From assembly GCA_016194585.1 (NCBI GenBank), contig JACQBG010000046.1, positions 1 through 33,333 of the forward strand: a stretch of 33,333 bases of DNA, read 5' to 3'. The first letter of the stretch is position 1; every line of letters begins with the position of its first letter. Shown here piece after piece: positions 17,398 through 25,999 of this stretch. The notes below the pieces were generated by a model. The model was given only the letters and a program-made list of their open reading frames with translations. It had not been told where the DNA came from and did no database searches. Source of the DNA: Gemmatimonadota bacterium. GTDB lineage: Bacteria > Gemmatimonadota > Gemmatimonadetes > Gemmatimonadales > Gemmatimonadaceae. Position numbers and translations under genes: made by a program.

Positions 17398-19326
17398 GTG
17401 ACCGGCGACGATCGCGAGCTCGGCCTCGACCGGAACATCACGCGGCGCGACTTCCTCGACGGCGTGGCGATCGCCATCGGCGGCGCCGTCGTCGGTCCGC
17501 ACGCGCTGCATGCGGCCTCGGCGAGGCGCGGCGCCGGCCGCGCGGCGATGCGCGACGGCACCTATCCGCCCGCCCTCACCGGGCTCCGCGGCTCGCACGT
17601 GGGGTCGTTCGAAGCGTTGCACGCCCTGCGGGACGGCACGTTCTGGAAGCACGCCAAGGCGCCGGTCCCGACCCACGAGGAATACGACCTCATCGTCGTG
17701 GGCGCGGGGATCAGCGGGCTCGCCGCGGCGCACTACTTCCGCGCGAACCGCCCCGGCGCGAAGGTGCTGATCCTCGACAACCACGACGATTTCGGCGGCC
17801 ACGCCAAGCGCAACGAGTTCATCTACGCGGGCGAGACGCACATCGGGTACGGCGGCACGCAGTCCATCGACAGTCCGTCGCCGTACAGCCCCGTCGCCAA
17901 GGCGCTCATCGCCGAGCTCGGCATCGACGTCGCCAGCTATGGCAAAGCGCTCGACTCGGCCCTCTACCTGTCGCTCGGGCTCAAGCCGGGTTTCTTCTTC
18001 GACGCCGCCACGTTCGGCGCCGACCGGCTCGTCGTCGGCGACCCGCGGGCCGCCGACCCGGCCGCCCTCGCCGCATCGCCGCTCTCCGCCACGGCGCGGC
18101 ATGACCTCGAGCGACTCACGACGGAGCGGCTCGATCCGTTCCCCGGACTGTCGGTCGCCGTGAAGAAGGCCAAGCTCGCGCGCATGAGCTACGCCGACTT
18201 CCTCACGCACGTGTGGAAAGTCGACCCCGCCGTCGTGCGGCTCTACCGGAAAGTCCCGCATCCATTGTTCGGTGCCGGCATCGACGTCGTCCCCGCGCAG
18301 GACGCATATGGACTCGGCTTGCCGGGGTTCCAGGGGATGGGGCTCGACGACGTGCCCGGCCCGGGGCAGAACTGGGATTCGCGGAAGTCGGAGGAAGCCG
18401 AGTCGTACTACTTCCACTTTCCCGACGGCAACGCGACGATCGCGCGGCTCCTCGTCCGCTCGCTCATCCCCACCGCCATTCCCGGCTCGACGGCCGCCGA
18501 CGTCGTCACAGCACGCGCCGACTACGCCCGGCTCGACGAAGCGGGCTCCGACGTCCGCATCCGCCTCGGCAGCCCGGTGATGCGCGTGCGCCACCTCGGC
18601 GCGCCGGCGAAGGCGAAACGCGTCGAAGTCACGTATCTCCAGAACGGAACGCTCCGCTCGGCCACCGGTGGCGCCGTGGTCCTCGCCTGCTGGCACCAGG
18701 TGATCCCGTACATCTGTCCCGAGCTCCCCACGGCGCAGAAGACGGCGATGACGTTCGAGACGAAGGTGCCGCTCGTCTACACGAACGTGCTCATCCGCGA
18801 CTGGACCGCGTTCCAGCGGCTCGGGGTGCGCAGCGTCGCGACGCCGGGACTCTGGCACGACAGCGTGTCGCTCGACATGCCGGTGAGCGTCGGCTCGTAT
18901 CGCCACCCGCGATCGCCCACGCAGCCCATCGTGCTGCACCTGAACAAGTCGCTCGCCAAGCCCGGGCTTCCCATCCGCATGCAGCATCTCGCGGGGCGCA
19001 CGGAGCTCTACACGACGCCGTTCGACACGATCGAGCGGAATGTCCGTGGCGACCTGCTTCGCGTGCTCGGCGCCGGCGGGTTCGATCCCGCGCGCGACAT
19101 CCTGGGACTCACCGTCAACCGGTGGCCCCACGGCTACGCCTACCAGTACAACTCGCTGTTCGACGACTTCTGGTTCGAGGGAGCCGAGACGCCCTGCGAA
19201 GTGGCGCGCCGGCCGTTCGGCCGGCTCGCCGTCGCGAACGCCGATGCGGGCGCCTACTCCTACACCGACGCGGCCATCGACCACGGCCACCGGGCGGTGC
19301 AGGAGATCCTGCGTCTCGATCCCTGA
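17398..19326 (+). CDS. Tat-exported FAD/NAD(P)-binding oxidoreductase
   Basis: The product is about 642 aa from the GTG at 17398; the open frame upstream gives an Arg-rich non-conserved leader and is rejected. A twin-arginine signal (ITRRDFLDG) precedes a hydrophobic stretch. The Rossmann dinucleotide-binding motif is IVVGAGISGLAAAHYFR near residue 100, followed by the acidic strand end LILDNHDDFGGHAKRNEF. The C-terminal HGYAYQYNSLFDDFWFEG and ANADAGAYSYTDAAIDHGHRAVQEI are typical of the second FAD-contacting part of amine oxidase-like flavoproteins. The overall shape resembles spermidine dehydrogenase-like NAD(P)/FAD proteins, but the substrate is not determined. It starts 37 bp after the selenoprotein gene on the same strand and may be co-transcribed. 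Confidence 0.85.
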   Translation: MTGDDRELGLDRNITRRDFLDGVAIAIGGAVVGPHALHAASARRGAGRAAMRDGTYPPALTGLRGSHVGSFEALHALRDGTFWKHAKAPVPTHEEYDLIVVGAGISGLAAAHYFRANRPGAKVLILDNHDDFGGHAKRNEFIYAGETHIGYGGTQSIDSPSPYSPVAKALIAELGIDVASYGKALDSALYLSLGLKPGFFFDAATFGADRLVVGDPRAADPAALAASPLSATARHDLERLTTERLDPFPGLSVAVKKAKLARMSYADFLTHVWKVDPAVVRLYRKVPHPLFGAGIDVVPAQDAYGLGLPGFQGMGLDDVPGPGQNWDSRKSEEAESYYFHFPDGNATIARLLVRSLIPTAIPGSTAADVVTARADYARLDEAGSDVRIRLGSPVMRVRHLGAPAKAKRVEVTYLQNGTLRSATGGAVVLACWHQVIPYICPELPTAQKTAMTFETKVPLVYTNVLIRDWTAFQRLGVRSVATPGLWHDSVSLDMPVSVGSYRHPRSPTQPIVLHLNKSLAKPGLPIRMQHLAGRTELYTTPFDTIERNVRGDLLRVLGAGGFDPARDILGLTVNRWPHGYAYQYNSLFDDFWFEGAETPCEVARRPFGRLAVANADAGAYSYTDAAIDHGHRAVQEILRLDP

Positions 19327-19333
19327 CGCCACC

Positions 19334-19367
19334 CGCCGCGGCGGGGCGGGGTGCCCTCGCCGCGGCG
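19334..19367. terminator. Hairpin between convergent genes
   Basis: Two copies of CGCCGCGGCG, itself nearly self-complementary, form a 10-bp stem around a 14-nt segment in which GGGC and GCCC can extend the pairing. It sits between the convergent stops of the FAD oxidoreductase and DsrE-like genes. No T-tract follows. Confidence 0.5.
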
Positions 19368-19378
19368 CCCTGGCGAGG

Positions 19379-19921
19379 CTACGGCGTCATCGACGCGTAG
19401 CCCTGCGCGTTGAGGACGGCACGCGCGAGCGTCGCCGAGATCGACGTCTTCACGAAGGGGAGCAGCTTGTCGCGCGGCACGTTGCGGTTGACGAGCGCCT
19501 GACCGCACACGATGATCTCGACGCCCGCGCCGTGCAGCGCCTCGAGCAGCGCGATGTTCGGGTTGTCGACCCCGGTCGCCGCCTTGTACGCGTCGTTCTG
19601 CAGCAGCGAACGCGTCGCCGTACCGTGCACGATCATCGCGAGGTGCACGTTCTTGCGCGGGATCCCCGACGTGTCGGCCATCATGAGGAAGTTGGCCGGC
19701 GTGCGGAATCCGTCGGTCACTTCGCCGGGCGTCTTCGGCCCCACGGTGACGTCCCACGCGACCTTGTAGACGAGGTTCTTCGGCGCGACGTGCTCCGGGT
19801 GCGGTATCGGCTTGAACGCGCCCTCCACGCGGAGCAGCGCCTCGCCGGTCTGCGCGGCGGCGGGGGAGATCGCGCACGCGAGGAGCGCGAAGGCGGTCAG
19901 GAGGCGGGAGAAGGTTCGCAT
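19379..19921 (-). CDS. Exported DsrE-family protein
   Basis: The product is about 180 aa from the ATG at 19921, which gives a clean signal peptide (MRTFSRLLTAFALLACA, cleavage near AAAQ); the open frame upstream adds a non-conserved leader. The mature part has the DsrE/DsrF-like alpha/beta fold: LAMIVHGTATRSLL, NIALLEALHGAGVEIIVCGQALV with the conserved Cys after a hydrophobic strand, and VKTSISATLARAVLNAQGY. Cytoplasmic DsrE proteins carry persulfide sulfur on this Cys; the role of exported members is not established. It is last in a minus-strand run with the lipoprotein and zinc-ribbon genes (41-bp and 6-bp gaps). Confidence 0.85.
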   Translation of the reverse strand: MRTFSRLLTAFALLACAISPAAAQTGEALLRVEGAFKPIPHPEHVAPKNLVYKVAWDVTVGPKTPGEVTDGFRTPANFLMMADTSGIPRKNVHLAMIVHGTATRSLLQNDAYKAATGVDNPNIALLEALHGAGVEIIVCGQALVNRNVPRDKLLPFVKTSISATLARAVLNAQGYASMTP

Positions 19922-19961
19922 GGCGGGGGGCTCGTGAAGGGTGAATGTGTGGGACTGCGCG

Positions 19962-20486
19962 TCAATTGCCTTTCTTCGTTCCGACGAAGCGACCGCCGGT
20001 GTATCGATACGTGGTCGTCGAATCGGGATAGTCCACCAGCTCGAACGATCCGGCCGGGCTCCCGGTGGGCCGCGACAGATACACGCCGACCGCATCCGCG
20101 TCGTACAGTGGGATGCGTTCCACGTCCAGCGCCTTCGGCGCCGCGCCGTTCATGATCGCGATCACGCGGAGCGCCGAGTCGCCCGGCGCCGTCCCCTCGA
20201 CGATCGCGTCCAGCGTGCCGTCGCCGTCGAAGTCCGCCACCGTCGCGAAGAGCGGCTGCATCCCTCCCGCGGCCTCGGCCGCGAACTGCGACACGTCGGA
20301 ACGGAACGAGTTGATCTTCACGCTCCGGAACCCGGGCGCGTACGCATCGAGTGCCTGCTGCATGGCGGGCGGCAGGTGGAGCATGAAGCCGATGTTGGCG
20401 AACTCGAGCCGGGGGTCGTCCGGCTTCCGGGCGCAGGCGGAGAGAGCGAGGACGAGCGCGAACGAGCGTATCAGCGTCCCCATCAT
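19962..20486 (-). CDS. Lipoprotein with an FG-GAP/EF-hand-like calcium motif
   Basis: The product is 174 aa. A short signal ends in the lipobox LSAC (lipidated Cys near residue 18). The middle holds ATVADFDGDGTLDAIVEG, an FG-GAP/VCBS-type D-x-D-x-D-G calcium loop, flanked by strands like those of secreted repeat proteins. No catalytic motif is seen. I do not recognise a named family. The start may be the first or second Met. It lies 6 bp after the zinc-ribbon gene and probably belongs to the same transcript. Confidence 0.75.
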   Translation of the reverse strand: MMGTLIRSFALVLALSACARKPDDPRLEFANIGFMLHLPPAMQQALDAYAPGFRSVKINSFRSDVSQFAAEAAGGMQPLFATVADFDGDGTLDAIVEGTAPGDSALRVIAIMNGAAPKALDVERIPLYDADAVGVYLSRPTGSPAGSFELVDYPDSTTTYRYTGGRFVGTKKGN

Positions 20487-20492
20487 CCCTCC

Positions 20493-21056
20493 TCAGCGCG
20501 TCATCATGACGCCCTTCTCGGGGTCGGCCACCGCGAACTCCTTGCCGTCGGGGTCGAGGAACGAGATCCGGCGCTTGCGTCCCAGCACGATCTCGTCGGC
20601 GCGCGCGTACTGCTGCGCGAGCGCGAGCTGGCCGGCACGACGCTGCGGGAGCATCGCCGGCGGATACTTCACGGTCACCACGTCACCGTGGATCTCGACC
20701 AGCGCGGTGGCTTCGGTCGCCCGGAGGGTCACCCCCGCTTCGGCGGGCGACATGGGAGTGGCGATGATGTTCGGCACCACGACGCCGCTCGGGACGCTCT
20801 GCTCGCGCGTGATGAACAGGTACACGAGCGTGCCTGCCGCGAGCACCCCGACCGTGCCCCAGAGAACGGCGCGCGACTGGAAGAGGTTCGCGAGGCCAGA
20901 GCCGCCGGAGGCGCTGGACGCGCGCATCGCGGTCGTCGCGCGCGTCGAACGCGATGGCGGCGCATTCCGAGCCGCCTCCCCCGTCGGGAATGGCGTATGG
21001 CAGAACGCGCAGACGCGGATGTTCTTGCTCTCTTTACCGCAGCTCGGGCATAGCAT
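20493..21056 (-). CDS. Zinc-ribbon membrane protein
   Basis: The product is 187 aa. The N-terminus is a zinc ribbon with C3/C6 and C16/C19 (CPSCGK, CAFCH). A Ser/Ala/Arg-rich linker follows, then one membrane helix (about 65-83, VLWGTVGVLAAGTLVYLF) and a soluble domain of about 100 residues with mixed strands and helices and no known catalytic motif. The topology would put the ribbon in the cytoplasm and the C-terminal domain outside. Function unknown; first gene of the three-gene run. Confidence 0.75.
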   Translation of the reverse strand: MLCPSCGKESKNIRVCAFCHTPFPTGEAARNAPPSRSTRATTAMRASSASGGSGLANLFQSRAVLWGTVGVLAAGTLVYLFITREQSVPSGVVVPNIIATPMSPAEAGVTLRATEATALVEIHGDVVTVKYPPAMLPQRRAGQLALAQQYARADEIVLGRKRRISFLDPDGKEFAVADPEKGVMMTR

Positions 21057-21084
21057 CGCTTAAAGGATCGCTCGGGGGACCGCG

Positions 21085-21114
21085 CCCGGCAACCGGGTCC
21101 GCCCCCCGGGGGCG
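21085..21114 (-). terminator. Possible terminator after the GH2 gene
   Basis: CCCGG/CCGGG around a CAA loop and an adjacent GCCCCC/GGGGGC dyad lie in the 77-bp gap downstream of the GH2 stop and upstream of the zinc-ribbon gene. A T-run just after the GH2 stop precedes the dyads rather than following them. Weak support. Confidence 0.3.
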
Positions 21115-21133
21115 AAACCGGTCAGCGGAAAAA

Positions 21134-23605
21134 TCACCGCGCCGCCGGCACCACCGGTTCGACGCGGCCGCGTACCACCTGAACCGTCACGCTCCCCGAA
21201 CGCAGGCCGTCGCCGCTGGCCTCGAGCCGCAGCACCCCGGGCTGCGCCGCGCGGACGACCGCCAACCCGCGGCCGTTGAACGCCTTGCGACGGTCTCCAC
21301 GGTACGGATCGTGGTCCTGCAGGTCGCCGTTGTCGAGTGCCGCGATCGTGCCGCCGCTCACCGTGAAATGCACGAGATGCGCGTCGGTGGGGACGACGGT
21401 GCCGGCGGCATCCACGACCTCGAACGTGACGTGCGCGACGTCGCCGGGCTCGGCGGTGACGGTGTCACGATCGGCCGTCAGGCGGATCGCCACCGGCGCG
21501 CCCGCCGTGCGCACCTCGTCGGTGCCGCACGCCTTGCCGTCGCGCGTCTTGCCGACGGCGCGCAACACGCCGGGCGCGTACGGCACGTCCCACGAGAGAT
21601 GCAGGTCGTTCGTCGTCGACGCGACCACCGGCAGCGCGTAGCTGTTCCACCCGCCCGTCGTCCCCTGCGCGGGGAACTCGAGCCGTTTCTCTCCTATCGA
21701 ACGTCCGTTCAGAAACAGCTCCACGCGGTTGCAGTTCGTGTAGGCGAGCACGGGGATCGTCTGTCCTTCGCGCCCCGCCCAGTTCCAGTGCGGGAACAGG
21801 TGCAGCACCGGCGCCGTCGTCCACTGGCTCTGATAGAAGTAGTACGAATCCTTCGGCCGCCCGGTGATGTCGAGCGATCCCGAGACGAAGCCGAGTCCGG
21901 GCCAGAACGTCTCCCCGAGATAGTCGATGCCCGTCCACATGAAGTCGCCCGCGAAGTAGTCGTGCATCGCGACCCACTTCCACAGCCGCTCGGCCTGGAT
22001 CATCCCCGTGTTGTAGTTGGGGCGGGCCACCGCGGGGTCGTCGCCGAGCGAATAGCGGCCGTCGAAGGTGTTGAACGCCGGGCTGCTCTCGGTGCCGATC
22101 ATCTTCCACTCGGGGTGATCGTGCCGGTCGGGCTCGGCGAAGATCTGGCGACGCTGGTGCCAGCGGTCGACGTAGTTGTAGCCGACGACGTCCTCGGTGC
22201 TCAGGAACGCCGCCGAGGTCGCGCCGTCGTCGGCGAAGATGTGGTCGTTGCCCGTCGTGACCGGGCGCGTCGGATCCTCGCGATGGAAGATGTCGACGAG
22301 CCGCTGCAGCACGGCGACGCCCGTGGGCGAGGTCTGCTCGCCGATCTCGTTGCCGGCGCTCCAGAGCACGATCGACGGATGGTTGCGGTCGCGATGGATG
22401 TAATCGGTGAGGTCGCGCTCGCTCCACTCGGCGAAGTACTTGTGGTACCCCTCGGGCACCTTGCCGAACGTCCACTCGTCGAACGCCTCCGCCATCACGA
22501 GGAATCCCATCCGGTCGGCGAGGTCGAGGAACTCCGGCGCCGGCGGATTGTGCGAGGTGCGGATCGCGTTCACCCCCATCGCCTTGAGCGCGGCGAGCCG
22601 CCGCTCCCACACCCGCTCCGGCACGGCCGTGCCCACGGCCCCCGCGTCGTGATGCAGGTTGACGCCGTTCATCTTGAGGTGCGTCCCGTTGAGCAGGAAG
22701 CCGCGGTCCTTGTCGTACGCGATCGAGCGGATGCCGAACGGCGTCGTCAGCACGTCGGTCGTGCGCGCGCCGTCGACGACCTCCGAGCGGAGCGTGTACA
22801 TCGCCGGCGCGGTCGTCGACCAGAGCGCCGGCGTGGCGACGCGCAGCCGCTGCTCCAGCTCATCGGAGAGTCCGTTGCCCACGGAGAAGAGCGATTCCGT
22901 GCGTGCGACCTCGCGCCCCGCGCCGTCGACGACCACGCTGCGCAGCACGCCGTGGCTCACCGCCGCACCGCGGTTCTCCACCGTCGTGCGCACGACGACG
23001 TCGGCGGCCGCCGAGTCGGCGCGCGGCGTGGTGATGGAGGTGCCCCAGTGCGCGACGTGCAACGGCTCGAACACCGTGAGCCACGTGTGCCGGTAGATGC
23101 CGCTTCCCGTGTACCAGCGCGAGTTCGGCTGCAGCGAGTTGTCGACGCGCACGGCGACGACGTTCACGCCGGACACGAGATGCGAGGTGATGTCGTACGA
23201 GACGCTGCTGTAGCCGTACGGCCGGCGCCCCAGATGGAAGCCGTTGATCCAGACGTCGGCGTTCATGTAGATGCCGTCGAACTCGAGCGACACCTCATGC
23301 CCCTTGGCGCCGGTCGGCAGGCGGAACGCCTTGCGATACCAGCCGATGCCGGTGGGGAAGTAGCCGCCGTTCCCGCGCGCCGGCGCGTCGCGCTGCGGCG
23401 TACCCTCGATGCTCCAGTCGTGCGGCAGGTCGAGCCGGCGCCACTGCCGGTCGTCGAACGCGGGTCGCTCCGCGCCCGCCGCGTCGCCGAGGGTGAAGCG
23501 CCACCCCGGGTCCATCGAGAGGCGCTGGCGCTGGGCGAGGGCGGGCGTGGTGGCGGCGAACAGCGCCGCGGAGGCGCAGAGAAATACAGCGACCGATCGC
23601 TTCAT
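21134..23605 (-). CDS. Secreted glycoside hydrolase family 2 protein (beta-galactosidase-like)
   Basis: The 823-aa product has a signal peptide (1-25, ending ALAQ). The GH2 layout is complete: sugar-binding jelly-roll domain (about 28-185; LPHDWSIEG, YMNADVWINGFHLG), immunoglobulin-like domain (about 190-290), TIM barrel (about 295-580) and further C-terminal beta-domains. The barrel shows GVNLHHD (314-320), IRTSHNPP (348-355), acid/base E420 in SAGNEIGE and the expected nucleophile E506 in IGTESSP. Length and motifs fit exo-acting beta-galactosidase/beta-glucuronidase-like GH2 enzymes; the exact sugar is not fixed. It is divergently unrelated in function to the cytochrome genes upstream, only 69 bp after the 7-heme gene stop on the same strand. 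Confidence 0.93.
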   Translation of the reverse strand: MKRSVAVFLCASAALFAATTPALAQRQRLSMDPGWRFTLGDAAGAERPAFDDRQWRRLDLPHDWSIEGTPQRDAPARGNGGYFPTGIGWYRKAFRLPTGAKGHEVSLEFDGIYMNADVWINGFHLGRRPYGYSSVSYDITSHLVSGVNVVAVRVDNSLQPNSRWYTGSGIYRHTWLTVFEPLHVAHWGTSITTPRADSAAADVVVRTTVENRGAAVSHGVLRSVVVDGAGREVARTESLFSVGNGLSDELEQRLRVATPALWSTTAPAMYTLRSEVVDGARTTDVLTTPFGIRSIAYDKDRGFLLNGTHLKMNGVNLHHDAGAVGTAVPERVWERRLAALKAMGVNAIRTSHNPPAPEFLDLADRMGFLVMAEAFDEWTFGKVPEGYHKYFAEWSERDLTDYIHRDRNHPSIVLWSAGNEIGEQTSPTGVAVLQRLVDIFHREDPTRPVTTGNDHIFADDGATSAAFLSTEDVVGYNYVDRWHQRRQIFAEPDRHDHPEWKMIGTESSPAFNTFDGRYSLGDDPAVARPNYNTGMIQAERLWKWVAMHDYFAGDFMWTGIDYLGETFWPGLGFVSGSLDITGRPKDSYYFYQSQWTTAPVLHLFPHWNWAGREGQTIPVLAYTNCNRVELFLNGRSIGEKRLEFPAQGTTGGWNSYALPVVASTTNDLHLSWDVPYAPGVLRAVGKTRDGKACGTDEVRTAGAPVAIRLTADRDTVTAEPGDVAHVTFEVVDAAGTVVPTDAHLVHFTVSGGTIAALDNGDLQDHDPYRGDRRKAFNGRGLAVVRAAQPGVLRLEASGDGLRSGSVTVQVVRGRVEPVVPAAR

Positions 23606-23674
23606 GGAACGCTCTCGATTTGGTACCGTGTTGGGTCTCGACGATCCGCGCGTCCGGACGCCCGATACCTCAAT

Positions 23675-25213
23675 CTACTTCGTGCCGACGACCGGTTTCA
23701 CGAGTGGCTTCGCCCCCGGAGCCGGATTGTGGCAGTCGCTGCACAACTGCTTCTTCCACGCGTCGCCGATGTCCACCGGATGGCGGAATTCGATCCCCTT
23801 GAGCGACACGCGCGTCGAATCAGGGTGCGTCTGCTGTGCCAGCACCACGTGGCAGGCGTTGCAGTCGTTCGTGAGCACCTTCCCCGTCTCCGACACGTGC
23901 TTGCCGTCGTGGCAGCGGAAGCAGCCGAGGAAATACATGTGCCCGATGTTGTCCGGGAACGCCTTCCAATTCGCCTTCATGGCGGGGAAGTAGTTCCGGG
24001 CATACACCCCCTGCGCCTCGGAGACCATCCGCGCGATGTCCGCCTTCTTCGCCGTCGCGACGTCGGGATACGCCGTGTCGTAGTAGCCCGTGATGATGCT
24101 CTTGATGCTGTCCGCCGCCGCCTCGTTCGTCGCGTACGGCTTCTCGAGCGCGTACACCACGAGGTTCTTCGCGCTCGGCAGCGACGGGTCGATGCGCCCC
24201 ACCGCCATCAGGTTGTCCACCGACCGCGCCGCCGGATAGAAGATGTGTGTCGGCCGGTTGTGGCAGTCGATGCAATCCATGGTGCGCAGCTTGTTCTCCT
24301 GCACGTCCGCCACCTTCACCGGCGGCAGCTCGGTGCTCTGGTACACCGTGGCCTTGCCGTCGGGCCCCACCGCACGCACCCACGGGATCACCTGCCGCGC
24401 GTCGTCCGTGGCGAGGTACGAGACCTTGTTGTTGATGTTCATGTGCCAGTGGATCCCCGACGTCGGGCCGGCCTGGCTGTTGCCGCCGCCGATGCGCACG
24501 AGGAGGTCGAGCGTCCACTTCGAGTTCGCGGGGTCCGAAGCGAAATAGGTGTTGCTCATCCGCTTCTCGCTGAAGAACTGGCTCGGCCAGTGGCAGTTGC
24601 CGCACGTCTCCTTCGCCGGGCGCAGGTTGTGCACCGGCGTCGCGATCGGCCGCGGATACTTGTTGAACGCCACCGAGTAGAGCTGGTAGCTGCCGGAGAG
24701 CTTCGACCGCACGAACCACCCCGCGCCGGGCCCGATGTGGCACTTCACGCACCCCACCTTCGCGTGCGGCGAGTTGCTGTACGCCGTGTACTCCGGGTTC
24801 ATCACCGTGTGGCAGGTCTGACCGCAGAACGAGTCCGAGTCGGTGTGCTCGTACGCCTGGAAGCTCCCGAACCCCGAGAACACGATCAGCAGCAGGGAAC
24901 CGGTCGCCACGAGCCCGACCGCCGTCTGGTGGCGCGGGTTGTTCAGGTCCACCACCGGCAGATGATGCTCGACGCCATCGCCGAGCTTGCGGCGGCGATG
25001 CTCGCGCCACACGCCCAGCGCTCCGAGCGCCAGGCCGCCGAGCAGGAACGCCGGCAGGATGACGAACGCGATGATCCCCATGTACGGCTTCGGATTCGCG
25101 CTGAACTGCTCGAGCGCCAGCAGGAAGATGATGAGGCCGAAACTCACCCCCGCGATGATCCCGCCTGCGAGCGTCGTCAGGTTGTAGAACGAGGGGGGCA
25201 GCTTCCGTTGCAT
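23675..25213 (-). CDS. Seven-heme membrane-anchored cytochrome c (NapC/NirT-like)
   Basis: The product is 512 aa; the start has GGAG 9 bp upstream. Three membrane helices (about 12-36, 45-69 and 97-119) precede a periplasmic domain with seven CXXCH motifs, the first Cys at 130, 155, 204, 314, 431, 451 and 491. The region from FCGQTCHTVMNP to CVKCHIGPG resembles the NapC/NirT quinol-oxidising core, so electron entry from menaquinol is likely. It is longer than classical four-heme NapC and has extra N-terminal helices and hemes. It faces a divergent operon of three more multiheme proteins across a shared 235-bp region and may feed them electrons or receive them. Confidence 0.92.
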   Translation of the reverse strand: MQRKLPPSFYNLTTLAGGIIAGVSFGLIIFLLALEQFSANPKPYMGIIAFVILPAFLLGGLALGALGVWREHRRRKLGDGVEHHLPVVDLNNPRHQTAVGLVATGSLLLIVFSGFGSFQAYEHTDSDSFCGQTCHTVMNPEYTAYSNSPHAKVGCVKCHIGPGAGWFVRSKLSGSYQLYSVAFNKYPRPIATPVHNLRPAKETCGNCHWPSQFFSEKRMSNTYFASDPANSKWTLDLLVRIGGGNSQAGPTSGIHWHMNINNKVSYLATDDARQVIPWVRAVGPDGKATVYQSTELPPVKVADVQENKLRTMDCIDCHNRPTHIFYPAARSVDNLMAVGRIDPSLPSAKNLVVYALEKPYATNEAAADSIKSIITGYYDTAYPDVATAKKADIARMVSEAQGVYARNYFPAMKANWKAFPDNIGHMYFLGCFRCHDGKHVSETGKVLTNDCNACHVVLAQQTHPDSTRVSLKGIEFRHPVDIGDAWKKQLCSDCHNPAPGAKPLVKPVVGTK

Positions 25214-25448
25214 GCGATGGATCTCCGTCTGGCTGGGGCGCGGGTTGCGTACCGTTCGAGCGCCGGAGCGAACCTAACAGCACTGAGGATGACGCACTTA
25301 CACCCTATAGAATGTCCTCCCGAAACCGGTGGCGCCGTCATCCAATCCCTTATGGCGAGCCAGCGGTCGCGGAGATTGATTTGCGGAGGACGCGGGACCT
25401 GGCGGGCCGGGTGGCCCGTCGGGCGTGGTTCGAGGCAAGGAGAAATCG
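25214..25448. promoter_or_regulatory. Shared divergent regulatory region of the cytochrome locus
   Basis: 235 bp between divergent cytochrome genes. A TATAGA (25306-25311) could be a plus-strand -10 box, without a good -35. A hairpin CGGGCC/GGCCCG with loop GGGT (25403-25418) lies about 30 bp before the plus-strand gene, followed by its strong AAGGAG ribosome binding site. No regulator motif is recognised. Confidence 0.4.
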
Positions 25449-25997
25449 ATGCAGAAGACTCTGGTCCTCCTCACGTTCGTGGCGAGCACGCTCGCCCCGG
25501 CGACGCAGGCCCTGGCGCAGGACGCCGCGGCCAATACCTACATCGGCGTGAAGACGTGCGCCGGGATCTGCCACAAGTCCGAGAAGCAGGGGAACCAGCT
25601 CGGCATCTGGAGCCAGTCAGGGCATGCCCAGGCGTACGTGACGCTCACGACGGCCAAGGCGAACGACATCGCCAAGGCCAAAGGGCTCGCGACCCCCGCC
25701 GCCGAATCGCCCGAGTGCCTGCAGTGCCATGCGCTGCGCGCCGAGAACGTCGAGATCAAGGACGGCGTGCAGTGCGAGATGTGCCACGGCGCCGGCTCGG
25801 GCTACAAGAGCAACAGCATCATGAAGGACCGCGCGAAGTCGATCGCCGCGGGCATGAAGGAATACAAGGACGACGCGGCCATCGAAGCGCAGTGCCGCAG
25901 CTGTCACAACGAGAAGAGCCCGACGTTCAAGGAATTCAATTTCGCCGAACGATGGGCGAAGATCCGGCACACCGTGCCGAAAACCCCTGAAGGATGA
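25449..25997 (+). CDS. Small periplasmic tetraheme cytochrome c with one CX3CH motif
   Basis: The product is 182 aa from the ATG at 25449, preceded by AAGGAG at 6 bp. A signal peptide (MQKTLVLLTFVASTLAPA) ends near ALAQ. Three canonical heme motifs are seen (CLQCH, CEMCH, CRSCH). The first motif, in YIGVKTCAGICHKSEKQGN, has three residues between the cysteines (C-A-G-I-C-H) instead of two. The surrounding sequence fits the cytochrome c-554-like family of small electron carriers. It is first in the plus-strand operon and ends within a few bases of the next start. It could shuttle electrons between the membrane modules. Confidence 0.9.
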   Translation: MQKTLVLLTFVASTLAPATQALAQDAAANTYIGVKTCAGICHKSEKQGNQLGIWSQSGHAQAYVTLTTAKANDIAKAKGLATPAAESPECLQCHALRAENVEIKDGVQCEMCHGAGSGYKSNSIMKDRAKSIAAGMKEYKDDAAIEAQCRSCHNEKSPTFKEFNFAERWAKIRHTVPKTPEG

Positions 25998-25999
25998 GC

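Noticed and set aside
20999-21010. CAFCH in the zinc-ribbon protein as a heme c site
   Set aside because: It pairs with CPSC to form a zinc ribbon, and the N-terminus has no signal peptide, so it is in the cytoplasm.
20954-25990. Very long plus-strand open frame (1678 codons)
   Set aside because: It lies opposite the GH2 and 7-heme genes and reads as Arg/His/Val-rich sequence without motifs; it is a shadow frame from the GC-biased codon positions of the real genes.
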